Below, in pieces: positions 7,440 to 15,404 of a DNA stretch of 34,673 nt (the stretch's first letter is position 1; each line of letters opens with the position of its first letter). The position numbers and the translations under genes were made by a program. The notes under the pieces are model-generated. The model saw only the letters and a list, made by a program, of their open reading frames with translations, made no database searches and was not told the origin of the DNA. Origin of the DNA: JACVCK01 sp041940385 (lineage in GTDB: Bacteria; Planctomycetota; Phycisphaerae; Phycisphaerales; UBA1924). The stretch covers positions 1-34,673 of the forward strand of contig JBGTSD010000024.1 in assembly GCA_041940385.1 (NCBI GenBank), written 5' to 3'.

Positions 7440-8186
7440 TTAGCGGTGGTGGTCGGGATGGGCGATGCGGGGCGCCGCGGGGTCGCCGGAGAGCCAGATC
7501 CGCATCGTTTCCTGCGGAGCGTGCTCGTCGACGAGGCGCAGCAGCGTGTCGGGTGGGACCAGCCCCGCGTGCAGCGGCGCCGGCGCGAGTCGTTCGCCGT
7601 CGCTAGTCGGAAGAGCGGCGACATTTGAGACGATCACGCCCTCGGCGCGATGACCGAGCGCTTCGAGGATCCGCCGCAGGTGGTCGGGTGCGTCGGCAAG
7701 CATGCTCGGCGCGAGCATGGCGCAGGGCTCGAGCAGCAAACCGATGTGCTCGGCGCGTTCTTCGGACAGGATGCGCCGGCACGCGGGGATGTCCGCCACC
7801 GTGTGCGCGGCGTGGGGGCGGATCAGCAGGCGAACACCGGCCGCGTCGAGCGCCGGCGCCAGTTCGTCCAGCGCACGCTCCAACGCGCTCCACGCGCCCT
7901 GGCTCCACGCGAGCGGCGAGGGCTCGAAGAGGTCATCCCCGGGGCAGCCGGACCAGGCGAACAGGTTGGAAGGCCGATGCGGCTCATCGAGCAGCGACCG
8001 GATCGGCGCCGCGCCCGTTTGCTGAACATTCACGAGGGTTCCCGAGGCCCAGCGCTCGCCGTTCGCGCCCACGATGAACGCCCGTGCGGCTCCCGGGATG
8101 TGCCGAAGTACGGCGGCATGAATTGCGCCAACTGCGCCTTGTGGCTCGGCGGAAGTTGCGCCCGAGATGTTGGGGTCGTGATTCAC
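7440..8186 (-). CDS. Hypothetical protein, possibly sugar-isomerase-like TIM barrel
   Basis: 248-aa soluble protein with a GTG start. It has features of a xylose-isomerase-like/AP-endonuclease-2 TIM barrel: a helix-rich segment ending in a strand with RLLIRPHAAHTVADI, then ERAEHIGLLLEPCAMLAPSM, which resembles the strand-loop pattern of sugar phosphate isomerases/epimerases where metal ligands sit. The usual full set of Glu/His/Asp ligands cannot be confirmed, and the protein is shorter than typical members (about 280). It precedes nuoC by 10 bases on the same strand and is probably co-transcribed, with no obvious functional link. A TTTAGACT sequence touches the annotated GTG on its upstream side; if that is the -10 box, the true start would lie further downstream. 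Function unknown. Confidence 0.6.
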   Translation of the reverse strand: MNHDPNISGATSAEPQGAVGAIHAAVLRHIPGAARAFIVGANGERWASGTLVNVQQTGAAPIRSLLDEPHRPSNLFAWSGCPGDDLFEPSPLAWSQGAWSALERALDELAPALDAAGVRLLIRPHAAHTVADIPACRRILSEERAEHIGLLLEPCAMLAPSMLADAPDHLRRILEALGHRAEGVIVSNVAALPTSDGERLAPAPLHAGLVPPDTLLRLVDEHAPQETMRIWLSGDPAAPRIAHPDHHR

Positions 8187-8310
8187 AGTCTAAAGCGTTG
8201 CAGCGACGTGACTTGCAAATTGCGGCGTGCGCGCCCCTTCGTCCGATCAACTTCGCCGGACATCGAACCTCAGGCGTCGGAGACGCTGCCATGCAAGAAG
8301 GAACGACACG

Positions 8311-8577
8311 ATGGTGGCGATCCGCAGCGCTTCGATCGAGGTGGCTCTGGCCGACGACGCGCCCGCGCTCACGCGCGAGCAGTTGACCGAGCATATCCGG
8401 GCCCTGAACCCGAGCGCCCCTGCCGACTGGCTCGACCAGTTCGACGACGAGGCCCTCGCCCACTACCTGGACCACCTCCAGACGGCCATGGAGCCCCGCG
8501 GCCGCTCGTCGCGCTGGGTCCGCCGCGGCGAGACACCGGCGATCGTCGGCTGGCGACGGGACGACGACCAGCTCTGA
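8311..8577 (+). CDS. Small conserved protein of planctomycete type, function unknown
   Basis: 88-aa soluble protein. The ATG at 8311 has a good Shine-Dalgarno (AAGGA, about 9 bases upstream); longer in-frame starts add only arginine-rich non-conserved residues. The body contains LTREQLTEHIRALNP, then DWLDQFDDEALAHYLDHL, then EPRGRSSRWVRRGETPAIV. I recognise this pattern, a short helical domain followed by a basic EPRGR(S/R)xRW motif, from small uncharacterised planctomycete proteins, but no function is known to me. It ends 41 bases before a strong terminator, so it is transcribed as a single-gene unit, divergently from the 7440-8186 gene. Confidence 0.8.
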   Translation: MVAIRSASIEVALADDAPALTREQLTEHIRALNPSAPADWLDQFDDEALAHYLDHLQTAMEPRGRSSRWVRRGETPAIVGWRRDDDQL

Positions 8578-8618
8578 AGGCAACCCGGTCAGGCCGGGCC
8601 ACATGAATCACGAGGATC

Positions 8619-8656
8619 GACGGGCCGGCCGGTGGGACCGGCCCGTCGGTCGTTTT
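8619..8656 (+). terminator. Rho-independent terminator after the 88-aa gene
   Basis: A 10-bp stem (GACGGGCCGG pairing with CCGGCCCGTC, loop of 9) is followed by GGTCGTTTT. It lies 41 bases after the stop codon at 8577 and separates that gene from the rpsB leader. Confidence 0.75.
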
Positions 8657-8713
8657 GGGGTCCCGGATGGCCCAATCCGGGGCGGTTGGCTGGCGGCTGA
8701 CCGGGTGGGCGGA

Positions 8714-8938
8714 TAGACTCTGGCATCGACCGGGTTCGGCGGTCGTACCGGCTTGCGTGCGTCGTGCTTCGCGAGCGTCAGGTGGGAACTCATTCTGCAC
8801 CCGCTGGGACCATCTGAAGGTCCGGCGACTGACCCAAGCGAGCCCTTCGCGTGAGGTCGCTCCGGCGTCGCGAATCATTCGCGCCGCGCGGGGCCGAACC
8901 GTCTCTCTCGCCGGCATCGCTGCCAAGGAAACGCCGCC
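8714..8938 (+). promoter_or_regulatory. Putative rpsB promoter (-10 TAGACT) and long structured leader
   Basis: The 360 bases between 8577 and rpsB hold a terminator, a TAGACT -10-like box at 8714-8719 and about 210 bases of leader. The leader can form small hairpins, for example GGACC/GGTCC around 8808-8824 and CGCGAA-TCA-TTCGCG around 8869-8883. Ribosomal protein genes, including rpsB in other phyla, are often autoregulated through such leaders; that role here is inference. A Shine-Dalgarno (AAGGA) precedes the ATG. Confidence 0.4.
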
Positions 8939-9772
8939 ATGGCGACGACTCTTGTCCAGGACCTGATCGACTCCGGCATTCACTTCGGTCAACGATCGGG
9001 CTCGTGGAACCCGAAGATGGGGCGCTTCATCTACGCGAAGCGCAACGGCATCCATGTCATCGACATCCGCGAGACGGTCAAGGGCCTGCTGCTGGCCAAG
9101 CGGTTCGTGACGCGCATGGTCGGCGACGGTCGCGACGTCTGCTTCGTGGGCACCAAGCGCCAGGCGCGCGAGGTGATCGAGCAGCGGGTGCGCGACGTCG
9201 GCATGCACTTCGTGACCGAGCGCTGGCTGGGCGGCACGCTGACGAACTTCCGGACCATCCGCTCGCGCCTCAAGCGCATGGAGGAGCTGGAAGGGATCGC
9301 CGAGAACGACAACTTCTCTTCGTACTCCAAGAAGATGGAGTCGCAGCTCCGGCGCGAGATGAAGAAGATCAAGCGGAACCTCGACGGCATCCGCCACATG
9401 GACAAGCTGCCGGGCGCGATGATCATCATCGACGTCAAGCGCGAGCTCAACGCCCTGCGCGAGGCGCGCAAGCTGGGCATCCCGACGGTGTGCCTGATCG
9501 ACACCGACGGTGATCCGGACCTGGCGGACATCGCCATCCCCGGCAACGACGACAGCATGCGCTCGATCGACGTGGTCGTCCGCGAGCTGTGCGCCGCCAT
9601 CGCCGAGGGCAAGCAGCAGCGCCAGGCCCGCCCGCAGTCGGGCGAGGGCGACGAGGCCGGGGCGTCGGGCGAGCGTCCGCGTCGCAGCCGCCGCAGCCAG
9701 TATCGCGCGGACGACGGCGGCGCCTCGATGCCCGAGGGCGTCGAAGACGCGGCGGTTTCGAGCCAGCAGTGA
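8939..9772 (+). CDS. rpsB: 30S ribosomal protein S2
   Basis: Ribosomal protein uS2 of the small subunit, 277 aa. The N-terminus LIDSGIHFGQRSGSWNPKM is the conserved S2 opening, followed by FIYAKRNGIHVIDI, CFVGTKRQAREVI, RWLGGTLTNFRTI and a coiled-coil-forming insertion. The strand LPGAMIIIDVKRELNALREA and the closing IPTVCLIDTDGDPDLADIAIPGNDD block, quoted here in part as IPGNDDSMRSI, are typical. A charged tail of about 50 residues with Arg and Asp/Glu runs extends beyond the family core. The start follows a Shine-Dalgarno (AAGGA). rpsB and tsf are adjacent as in most bacteria, separated by 133 bases that can fold into alternative hairpins. No pyrH or frr follows. Confidence 0.98.
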   Translation: MATTLVQDLIDSGIHFGQRSGSWNPKMGRFIYAKRNGIHVIDIRETVKGLLLAKRFVTRMVGDGRDVCFVGTKRQAREVIEQRVRDVGMHFVTERWLGGTLTNFRTIRSRLKRMEELEGIAENDNFSSYSKKMESQLRREMKKIKRNLDGIRHMDKLPGAMIIIDVKRELNALREARKLGIPTVCLIDTDGDPDLADIAIPGNDDSMRSIDVVVRELCAAIAEGKQQRQARPQSGEGDEAGASGERPRRSRRSQYRADDGGASMPEGVEDAAVSSQQ

Positions 9773-9825
9773 CCCCATCGAGCGGCGGCGACCCGGCGTC
9801 GCTCGTCCCCGACAACCGAACCAAC

Positions 9826-9883
9826 GGCGCCGGACCTGCGGATCGCAGGCCGCGCCCATCTCCCCGGCGCCGAACGGGCGCCG
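9826..9883 (+). promoter_or_regulatory. Mutually exclusive hairpins between rpsB and tsf
   Basis: CCGGCGCC at 9864-9871 can pair with GGCGCCGG at 9826-9833, enclosing a perfect CCTGCG-GAT-CGCAGG hairpin. Alternatively it pairs downstream with GGCGCC at 9877-9882 (7-bp stem with flanking C-G, 5-base loop). Two exclusive folds in front of tsf suggest an attenuation or processing element; no T-run follows. Confidence 0.4.
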
Positions 9884-9905
9884 CTTCTGAAGCGAAGGAT
9901 CAGCG

Positions 9906-10721
9906 ATGACGACCGAGATCGATCCGAAGAAGGTGATGGCCCTGCGCAACAAGACGGGGCTTCCGATGATGGAGTGCAAGAAGGCGCTCGCCGAGGCGAA
10001 CGGCGACGAGAACCTCGCCGAAGAGATCATGCGGAAGAAGCTCAAGGGCAAGATGGACACCCGCACGGATCGCGCCGCGGGTGAGGGACGCATCGTCATC
10101 TCCGTCGCGCCGGACCACAAGGCCGCGGCGATCGTCGAGATCCGCGCCGAGACGGACTTCACCGTGAAGAACGAGAAGTTCGGCGCGGTGGCGGACAAGG
10201 TCGTCGCCGAGGCGCTCAAGGCGCCGGCCGGCGACGTCGCCGCGACGCCGACGATCACCAGCGAGGTGGACTCGATCCGCATCGCGACGGGCGAGAACAT
10301 CTCGTACGCGCGCGGCAAGAAGCTCGCGGGCGGCGCCGGCACGCGCTTCGGCTCCTACATCCACCACGACGGCAAGACCGGCGTGCTCATCGAGGCCACG
10401 GGCGACGCGAGCGACGAGCTCCTCAAGAGCATCGGCATGCACATCACCGCCGCCGACCCGCGCCCGCTGGGTGTCTCGATCGACACGATCCCCGCGGACG
10501 TGGTCGAGAAGGAGAGGAAGTTCGCCATCGATCAGGCGATGGAGAGCGGCAAGCCGCGCGAGATCGCCGAGAAGATGGTCGAGGGCAAGATGCGCAAGTT
10601 CTACGAGACGGTCGCGCTCCTCGAGCAGCCGTTCGTGATGGACCCGGAGAAGAAGGTCAAGGACATGCTGCCCAAGGGCGCGACGATCAAGTCGTTCCTG
10701 CGGTGGCAGGTCGGCGCCTGA
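9906..10721 (+). CDS. tsf: Elongation factor Ts
   Basis: Guanine nucleotide exchange factor for EF-Tu, 271 aa. The N-terminal UBA-like module is clear: VMALRNKTGLPMMECKKALAEANGD, in part MMECKKALAEA, is the signature region. The core motif ETDFTVKNEKF corresponds to ETDFVAxNxxF, which contacts the EF-Tu nucleotide-binding site; the Val is replaced by Thr. It continues with typical EF-Ts dimerisation segments (GKTGVLIEATGD, GMHITAADPRPL) and ends with LLEQPFVMDPEKKVKDML. The ATG is preceded by AAGGA at about -9. It is co-directional with rpsB, either co-transcribed or with an intervening control structure, and is followed directly by a strong terminator. Confidence 0.97.
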   Translation: MTTEIDPKKVMALRNKTGLPMMECKKALAEANGDENLAEEIMRKKLKGKMDTRTDRAAGEGRIVISVAPDHKAAAIVEIRAETDFTVKNEKFGAVADKVVAEALKAPAGDVAATPTITSEVDSIRIATGENISYARGKKLAGGAGTRFGSYIHHDGKTGVLIEATGDASDELLKSIGMHITAADPRPLGVSIDTIPADVVEKERKFAIDQAMESGKPREIAEKMVEGKMRKFYETVALLEQPFVMDPEKKVKDMLPKGATIKSFLRWQVGA

Positions 10722-10747
10722 GCCGAGTCTGCATTTCGAATCTCACC

Positions 10748-10776
10748 CAACGCCGGCGACGAGCCGGCGTTGTTCA
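10748..10776. terminator. Bidirectional terminator between tsf and the FtsK gene
   Basis: A perfect 10-bp stem (CAACGCCGGC with GCCGGCGTTG, loop GACGA) is followed by TTCATT on the plus strand. It lies between the 3' ends of tsf and the minus-strand FtsK gene and could stop transcription from both sides. T-rich tracts are weak. Confidence 0.6.
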
Positions 10777-13700
10777 TTCCGGCGCGTGCAGCGCCTGGGC
10801 CGCGTGGTCGAGCCACTCGCGATCCGGCATCTCGTAGGGGCGGAACTTCTCGAGCGTGCCGCCCTCGGCGTCCATCAGGATGGCGCGCCAGAGGCCGAGG
10901 CGCGACGCCTCGGGCGAGTCGATGATGAGGCTCGAGTCCTGCCCGCTCATCTGGAAGAGCACGCGATGGCCGAACTCGCCGATCGCCTCGCGCTCCATGG
11001 TCCGGCGGAGGTTCGCGGCGGAGTCGATCCACGCGATCACGTGCACGCCGAGCGATGGGCCATCGCGCAGCAGACGAAGGAGCTTGCGCGAGACGCTGGA
11101 CTCGGAATCCGACCCGAACGAGTAGTCGTCCTCGCGCTTCCAGAGCGTGCGCAGGAAGTGAACGCCGGCGAGCACGACGAACGCAGGAGGCGACGGTTCG
11201 GACGCGTCGCGCCGGGATTCGATGAGCGCGAGCGCGTCGTCGATCGCCTGAACCGCGCCGGGAGGGCCGGCGACCGTGAGCTTCTCGCCGCCGAGCCGCT
11301 GCGCAATCGACGAGAGCGAGTTCTCCGAGGCGCTGACCTGGCCGAGCCACCAGACGCGTTCGAGGCCTGTGGCGCCGGAGGTCGAGAGCACGCCGGCGAG
11401 CGACGCGACGAGCAGCGCGCCCGCCGCGTCGTCGCGCGGGCCGAGGATGATCATGTTCGCCACGCCGGTGCGCCCGAACGCCACCTGCGTCGGCGGCTTG
11501 ATCGCCACGGCGTCGCCCAGATACGCGACGGGCGTCGTCGGGCGATGCTCGGGGGACTCGGCGAGCGCCGCGGTGAGGAGCTCGTTGTCGGCGACGTTCG
11601 CGAGCGCAGCGCCCTCGAAGACGATGGGCTTCGTCGGCGGCGTCCAGCGGCGCGAACGAGACTCGGCACGCACCCGCGCCAGCGCGCCGAGGCGGTCGTC
11701 CTCGTCGAGCCAGGCGACCTGGAAGTGATTGTTCGCCTGCGGCGCCCCGCTCTCGTCGTTGTAGATCGCCTCGCCGGGGCGCGTGAGGTCCATCGCGGCG
11801 CGGTTCTCTTCGCTCAGGATCAGCGACGCATCCTGCTCGCTGCTCTGGAGCGCGATGCGCACCGCCATCTGGCCGATCGTGCTGCGCGCGAGGTTGTACG
11901 TGCCGCCGAGCGTCTGCGAGCCGAGGACGACGTGCATCCCGAACGCGCGGCCCTGGCGGACGATGCGGTCGAGCAGGAGCGCCGCGTTCTGCGCGACGGC
12001 GTCGTCATCGACGAAGAACTCCTGGAATTCGTCCACGATGAGCAGGACGCGCGGCAGGCGATCGTCCGGACGGGCATTGCGGTACCCGGCGACATCTTGG
12101 GCGCCCCCGTCGCGGAAGCGCCGGCCACGATCGCGGAGTTCCTCGTCGAGCCGCTGGAGCACGCTGAGGCCGAATTCACGATCGCTCTCGATGGCGACGA
12201 CGCGCGCGTGCGGCAATCGCTCAGTTGCGTAGGCCTTGAATTCCACGCCCTTCTTGAAGTCCACGAGGTACAGCTCGACCTCGTCGGGGCTGTAGCGGAG
12301 CGCAGCGCTGGCGATCAGCGTGTGCAGCAGCGTGGACTTGCCCGAGCCCGTGCGCCCGGCGACGAGCATGTGCTGACGCGTGCCGGCGCCGAGCGACATG
12401 AGCTGAGGCCGACCGGGGCCGGCGAAGCCGATGGGGATCTCGAGCGTGCGCGCGGAGGATTCGCCCCAGACATCGCTGGCGCTCGGCGCGAGTCCTTCGA
12501 ACGGCACACGCACGCGCTTGAGCGTCCGCCAGGACTCCCCGACGGCGCGCAAGGTGCTATCGAGCGCGGCATCGGAGGGCTCGGCGTCGATCGTGAGCGG
12601 CCAGTCGGCGAAGACCTCGTCCTTCCATCGCGCCTCGCCCTTGCGCAGCTCGATGTGAATGGCGCCGGACGCGAAGTCTTCGGGGGCAAGACCCGCGGGG
12701 AGCGGGCGCGAAGCCTCGTGGTGCGCGACCACGAACACGCCGCAGCGGGCGCCGGCGCGGCAGATGCGCGAGAGACTCCGCGCGGCGGGCTCGGAGATGG
12801 ACTGAGGCAGATCGGCGAGGAGCAGCACGTGGAACGGCTCGGCGAGGTCGCCGGCCTGCGCGTTGTACGCGTGGATGTCCTTGTGCTCGTTGCGCAGGCA
12901 CTTCTGGATGACGCTCTCGATGTGATCGGTCATCCGCGCGAGGCGCTGCTCGATTTCGCGGGGGTCCGTCGCGACGGAGTGATCCACGAGCGCGGGATCG
13001 TGGTCGAGCAGGCGCATGAAGCCGGCGAACGAGGCGCCGAGGCCGACGGGGTCGATGATCGTGAGACGCACGCGCCCGGGCGGCGCCGCGAGGAGCAGGC
13101 GGGCGGCCGCGGTGCGAAGCAGCGCGAGGGCGTCGTCGCGCCGGGACGATTCCGCGCCGACGTACAGCGAGCCGCGCCCGCGCAGCTCGAGCCACGCGGG
13201 GAGCGTGAGCCGTTTCGCGCCCTGCCGACCGGTCATCGAGGCGACGTCGACGCCGACGCGTCCGAGGCGCGCCACGCCGCCGGAGCCGTCCGTCGGCAGC
13301 GAGGCGCCGGCGTCGATGGCCTCCCACGCGGGCGACCAGCGAGCATCGTCGGCGCCGACCTCGGACGCGACGGACTGCATGCGGCGCAAGGCGGCGTCGA
13401 GGCGCTCGTTCAGGGCGCGGATCGTCGCTTCCGCGTGGCGTTCGGCCTCCGCAACCAGACGGGCGCAACGCTCTTCGACCATCGGGCGCTCGGCCTGATC
13501 GAGCGACTCCAGCTCCGCGAGCGCCTCGTCGCGCCGACGATCGGCGCGCTGCGTGGCCGTCGTGAAGGCGGCCTCGATCTCGGCGATGTTCCTGGCGTCC
13601 TTGTCCTTGATCGCGGCGACGACCTCGGTGTGCGTGCGGCGGTTCTCCTCGCGGGATTTCCCGGCGGTCTTCCGCGCGTCGTCCGCTTCGCCGGTGCGTG

Positions 13701-14649
13701 TCTCGATGGAGCCCGTGAGCTGCGCCTCGAGGCGATCGTCGGCGCCGTCGGTGGCCAGGTCGGCGGTGCGCTGGAGCGCCGAGACGCTGCGCAGCACTCG
13801 CCCGGCGAGGGACTTCGCGCGGGCGCGTCCCTGCGTCTGGAGGATCACGAGCGGGATGATGAGCGCGAGGGCGCCGCCGCCGGCGGCCGCGGCGACGAGG
13901 CGCCAGTCGTCGAGACTCGAAGTGAACGCGACGACCGCCGCGCCCGTGGCGCCGCCGACGAGCAGCGCGATGAGCAGGTTCCAGTGGTTGGCGATGCGCG
14001 GCGTGACGAGGCGCTCGAGCGCCGTCGTGGCCTGTTCGGCCGCCGCGGTCTCGGCGTCGAGGTCGAGCGAACCGAGTTCGATGTCGTCCGCGGCGTCGGG
14101 CGCGGCGACGCCGTAGCGGGTCAGCGCGCGACCGATGCGCTCCTCGAGCGTGTCGCACGTCTGACGAACATCGCCCATCGACTTCAGCAGCGCCGTGTGC
14201 TCGACACGCAGGCGGCGCTGGTTGGATTCGTCGATCGTCTCGGCCATCCAGACGGCGTCCGCGAGTTCCTTCTCGATCGCCAGGATCGACGCCTCGAACT
14301 TCTCGCGGGCGGTCTCGAGCGCGGCGGCGCTCTGCCGCTTGGTCGAGTTCATCCTCGAATCGCGCTCGGCCTTGGCGCGGGTCGTCGTCTCCTCGTGCTG
14401 GGCGAGGATGCGGGCCCGCTCGGTGGTGAGCCGCTCGTCGAGACTGCCGATCATCGTGCGGCGTTCGCGCTGCGCGGCGCCGACGGCGGCGTGGCGCTCG
14501 GAGTCGGCGCGCTCCACGCCCTCGCGCGCTTCCTTCGAGCATTGCACGAGGCCGCGCAGGGACTCGCGGACATCGGACATCAGCGGGCCATACGGCGCCT
14601 CGCGAATCGCGGCGTCGGTGGCTCTGGCTGGATCGGCGGCGGGCGGCAT
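10774..14649 (-). CDS. Membrane-anchored FtsK/SpoIIIE ATPase, type VII secretion-like
   Basis: 1291-aa protein. Order of parts: coiled coil rich in Glu/Arg/Ala (about 25-175); two adjacent membrane segments (about 224-243 and 251-270); a second coiled coil (about 275-430); then three ATPase-like modules. The first (about 480-690) keeps the RecA-like strands (VRLTIIDPVGLG, FHVLLLADLP) but has no Walker A. The second has a full Walker A, AGRTGSGKST (764-773), and Walker B, VLLIVDEFQE (868-877), plus VRQGRAFGMHVVLGSQTLGG. The third has a degenerate P-loop position (FGRTGVANMIILGPRDD) and Walker B remnant (PAFVVLAGVHFL). Three tandem modules with one active recall EssC/EccC of type VII secretion, but here coiled coils replace the FHA or DUF parts. 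The ATG at 14649 is preferred over 14670 because GAGGA lies 8 bases before it. It is the last gene of the WXG cassette. Confidence 0.88.
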   Translation of the reverse strand: MPPAADPARATDAAIREAPYGPLMSDVRESLRGLVQCSKEAREGVERADSERHAAVGAAQRERRTMIGSLDERLTTERARILAQHEETTTRAKAERDSRMNSTKRQSAAALETAREKFEASILAIEKELADAVWMAETIDESNQRRLRVEHTALLKSMGDVRQTCDTLEERIGRALTRYGVAAPDAADDIELGSLDLDAETAAAEQATTALERLVTPRIANHWNLLIALLVGGATGAAVVAFTSSLDDWRLVAAAAGGGALALIIPLVILQTQGRARAKSLAGRVLRSVSALQRTADLATDGADDRLEAQLTGSIETRTGEADDARKTAGKSREENRRTHTEVVAAIKDKDARNIAEIEAAFTTATQRADRRRDEALAELESLDQAERPMVEERCARLVAEAERHAEATIRALNERLDAALRRMQSVASEVGADDARWSPAWEAIDAGASLPTDGSGGVARLGRVGVDVASMTGRQGAKRLTLPAWLELRGRGSLYVGAESSRRDDALALLRTAAARLLLAAPPGRVRLTIIDPVGLGASFAGFMRLLDHDPALVDHSVATDPREIEQRLARMTDHIESVIQKCLRNEHKDIHAYNAQAGDLAEPFHVLLLADLPQSISEPAARSLSRICRAGARCGVFVVAHHEASRPLPAGLAPEDFASGAIHIELRKGEARWKDEVFADWPLTIDAEPSDAALDSTLRAVGESWRTLKRVRVPFEGLAPSASDVWGESSARTLEIPIGFAGPGRPQLMSLGAGTRQHMLVAGRTGSGKSTLLHTLIASAALRYSPDEVELYLVDFKKGVEFKAYATERLPHARVVAIESDREFGLSVLQRLDEELRDRGRRFRDGGAQDVAGYRNARPDDRLPRVLLIVDEFQEFFVDDDAVAQNAALLLDRIVRQGRAFGMHVVLGSQTLGGTYNLARSTIGQMAVRIALQSSEQDASLILSEENRAAMDLTRPGEAIYNDESGAPQANNHFQVAWLDEDDRLGALARVRAESRSRRWTPPTKPIVFEGAALANVADNELLTAALAESPEHRPTTPVAYLGDAVAIKPPTQVAFGRTGVANMIILGPRDDAAGALLVASLAGVLSTSGATGLERVWWLGQVSASENSLSSIAQRLGGEKLTVAGPPGAVQAIDDALALIESRRDASEPSPPAFVVLAGVHFLRTLWKREDDYSFGSDSESSVSRKLLRLLRDGPSLGVHVIAWIDSAANLRRTMEREAIGEFGHRVLFQMSGQDSSLIIDSPEASRLGLWRAILMDAEGGTLEKFRPYEMPDREWLDHAAQALHAPE

Positions 14650-14660
14650 GGCGTCGGTCC

Positions 14661-14873
14661 TCACGAGCATTCGGATCGGGCGCGGGCGACAAGTTCGGCC
14701 ATGTGCGTCATGGCCTCGCCGGCGGCGCGGGTGCGCGTGCCGAGGTCGCGCAGGAATCGTTCCTCGAATTCATCGGCCTTGGCGTCCTGCCAAGTTTCGC
14801 GGAGCGCGCGCCAGCGGGCGCGGAGCTTGACCTCCGCGTCGGCGAGCGTCTTGTGGCCGCTGACGAGACTCAT
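14661..14873 (-). CDS. Small helical WxD...F protein (WXG100-like partner)
   Basis: 70-aa all-helical protein: KLRARWRALRETWQDAKADE then FEERFLRDLG, then a second helix ending in ELVARARSEC. The turn region TWQDAKADEF has the same TWxD-x5-F spacing as the 90-aa WXG-like protein encoded two genes upstream, so both may be helical hairpins of the WXG100 kind. It starts with an ATG overlapping the stop of the preceding gene (ATGA) and lies just 11 bases before the chosen start of the FtsK gene. Its position next to the ATPase suggests a substrate or adaptor. It is shorter than classical WXG100 proteins (about 100 aa). The function is inference from size, pattern and context. Confidence 0.75.
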   Translation of the reverse strand: MSLVSGHKTLADAEVKLRARWRALRETWQDAKADEFEERFLRDLGTRTRAAGEAMTHMAELVARARSECS

Positions 14874-15391
14874 GACTTCGGCTCCCCGTCGGTCCGCTCC
14901 TCGGCCTGCGGCGCGATGGTCTTGAGATAGGCCTCGAGCGAGCGCGTCAGCCCTTCGAGCATGGCGACGGCTTGCGGGATCTGGCCCTCAACCACGACGG
15001 AGAGCGCCTGGAGGCGCCCTTCGAGCTGCGCTTCCTCACGTTCGAGCTTGAAGGTCCAGCGGCGGGTCATCTCGGCCTTTTCCTCTGCTTCCTGCAGAGC
15101 GCGCTGGGCGCGATCGACGGCCTTCTTCAGATCGACATCGGTGCGCCGGTCCATGCTCGCCATGGCCTGACGCTGCACGACCTCGCTTCTTGCACGGGCG
15201 AGCAATTCCTGTCGCCGGCGGCACTCGGCCTCCCAGCGCGGACGCTGTTCGAGGCGGAGCCAGGAGACGGTGCGCGAGGCGTCGTGCCGGGCCATGGAGA
15301 GCGCCTGACGGACCTCTTCGGCGTACTCGATCAGCGCGGCGCGGAAGGCGGACAGGGCGTCAACGGATTGCGTCCTGACCTGTCCCGGCAA
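14870..15391 (-). CDS. Coiled-coil protein of the FtsK/WXG cassette
   Basis: 173 aa, no signal peptide or membrane segment. Nearly the whole sequence is predicted helical with long charged heptad-like stretches; the central part (about 70-130) is rich in Arg/Glu/Ala and the C-terminal third (VVVEGQIPQAVAMLEGLTRS, then LEAYL) ends in another helix. The only start that fits is TTG at 15391, preceded by GGGAG at about 8 bases; there is no in-frame ATG near the N-terminus. It lies 13 bases after the 90-aa WXG-like gene and overlaps the next ATG by 4 bases, so the four genes form a tightly coupled unit. I recognise the pattern as an uncharacterised partner that accompanies this FtsK type, probably a chaperone or structural part; that is inference. 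Confidence 0.75.
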   Translation of the reverse strand: MPGQVRTQSVDALSAFRAALIEYAEEVRQALSMARHDASRTVSWLRLEQRPRWEAECRRRQELLARARSEVVQRQAMASMDRRTDVDLKKAVDRAQRALQEAEEKAEMTRRWTFKLEREEAQLEGRLQALSVVVEGQIPQAVAMLEGLTRSLEAYLKTIAPQAEERTDGEPKS

Positions 15392-15404
15392 TGTGGCGCT
15401 CCCG

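Noticed and set aside
7430..7624. N-terminal extension of nuoC
   Set aside because: The added residues overlap the upstream gene and are Arg/Ser/Thr-rich without family similarity; normal NuoC length starts at 7429.
7984..8604. Minus-strand frame over the 88-aa gene
   Set aside because: Overlaps a plus-strand gene with good ribosome-binding site and terminator; composition is Arg/Ala-rich with no motif.
10786..14925. A 1379-codon open frame on the plus strand opposite the FtsK gene
   Set aside because: It is Arg/Glu/Ala/Gly-rich with no domain or start signal. In very GC-rich genes the antisense frame often lacks stops. The minus strand has clear Walker motifs and membrane segments.
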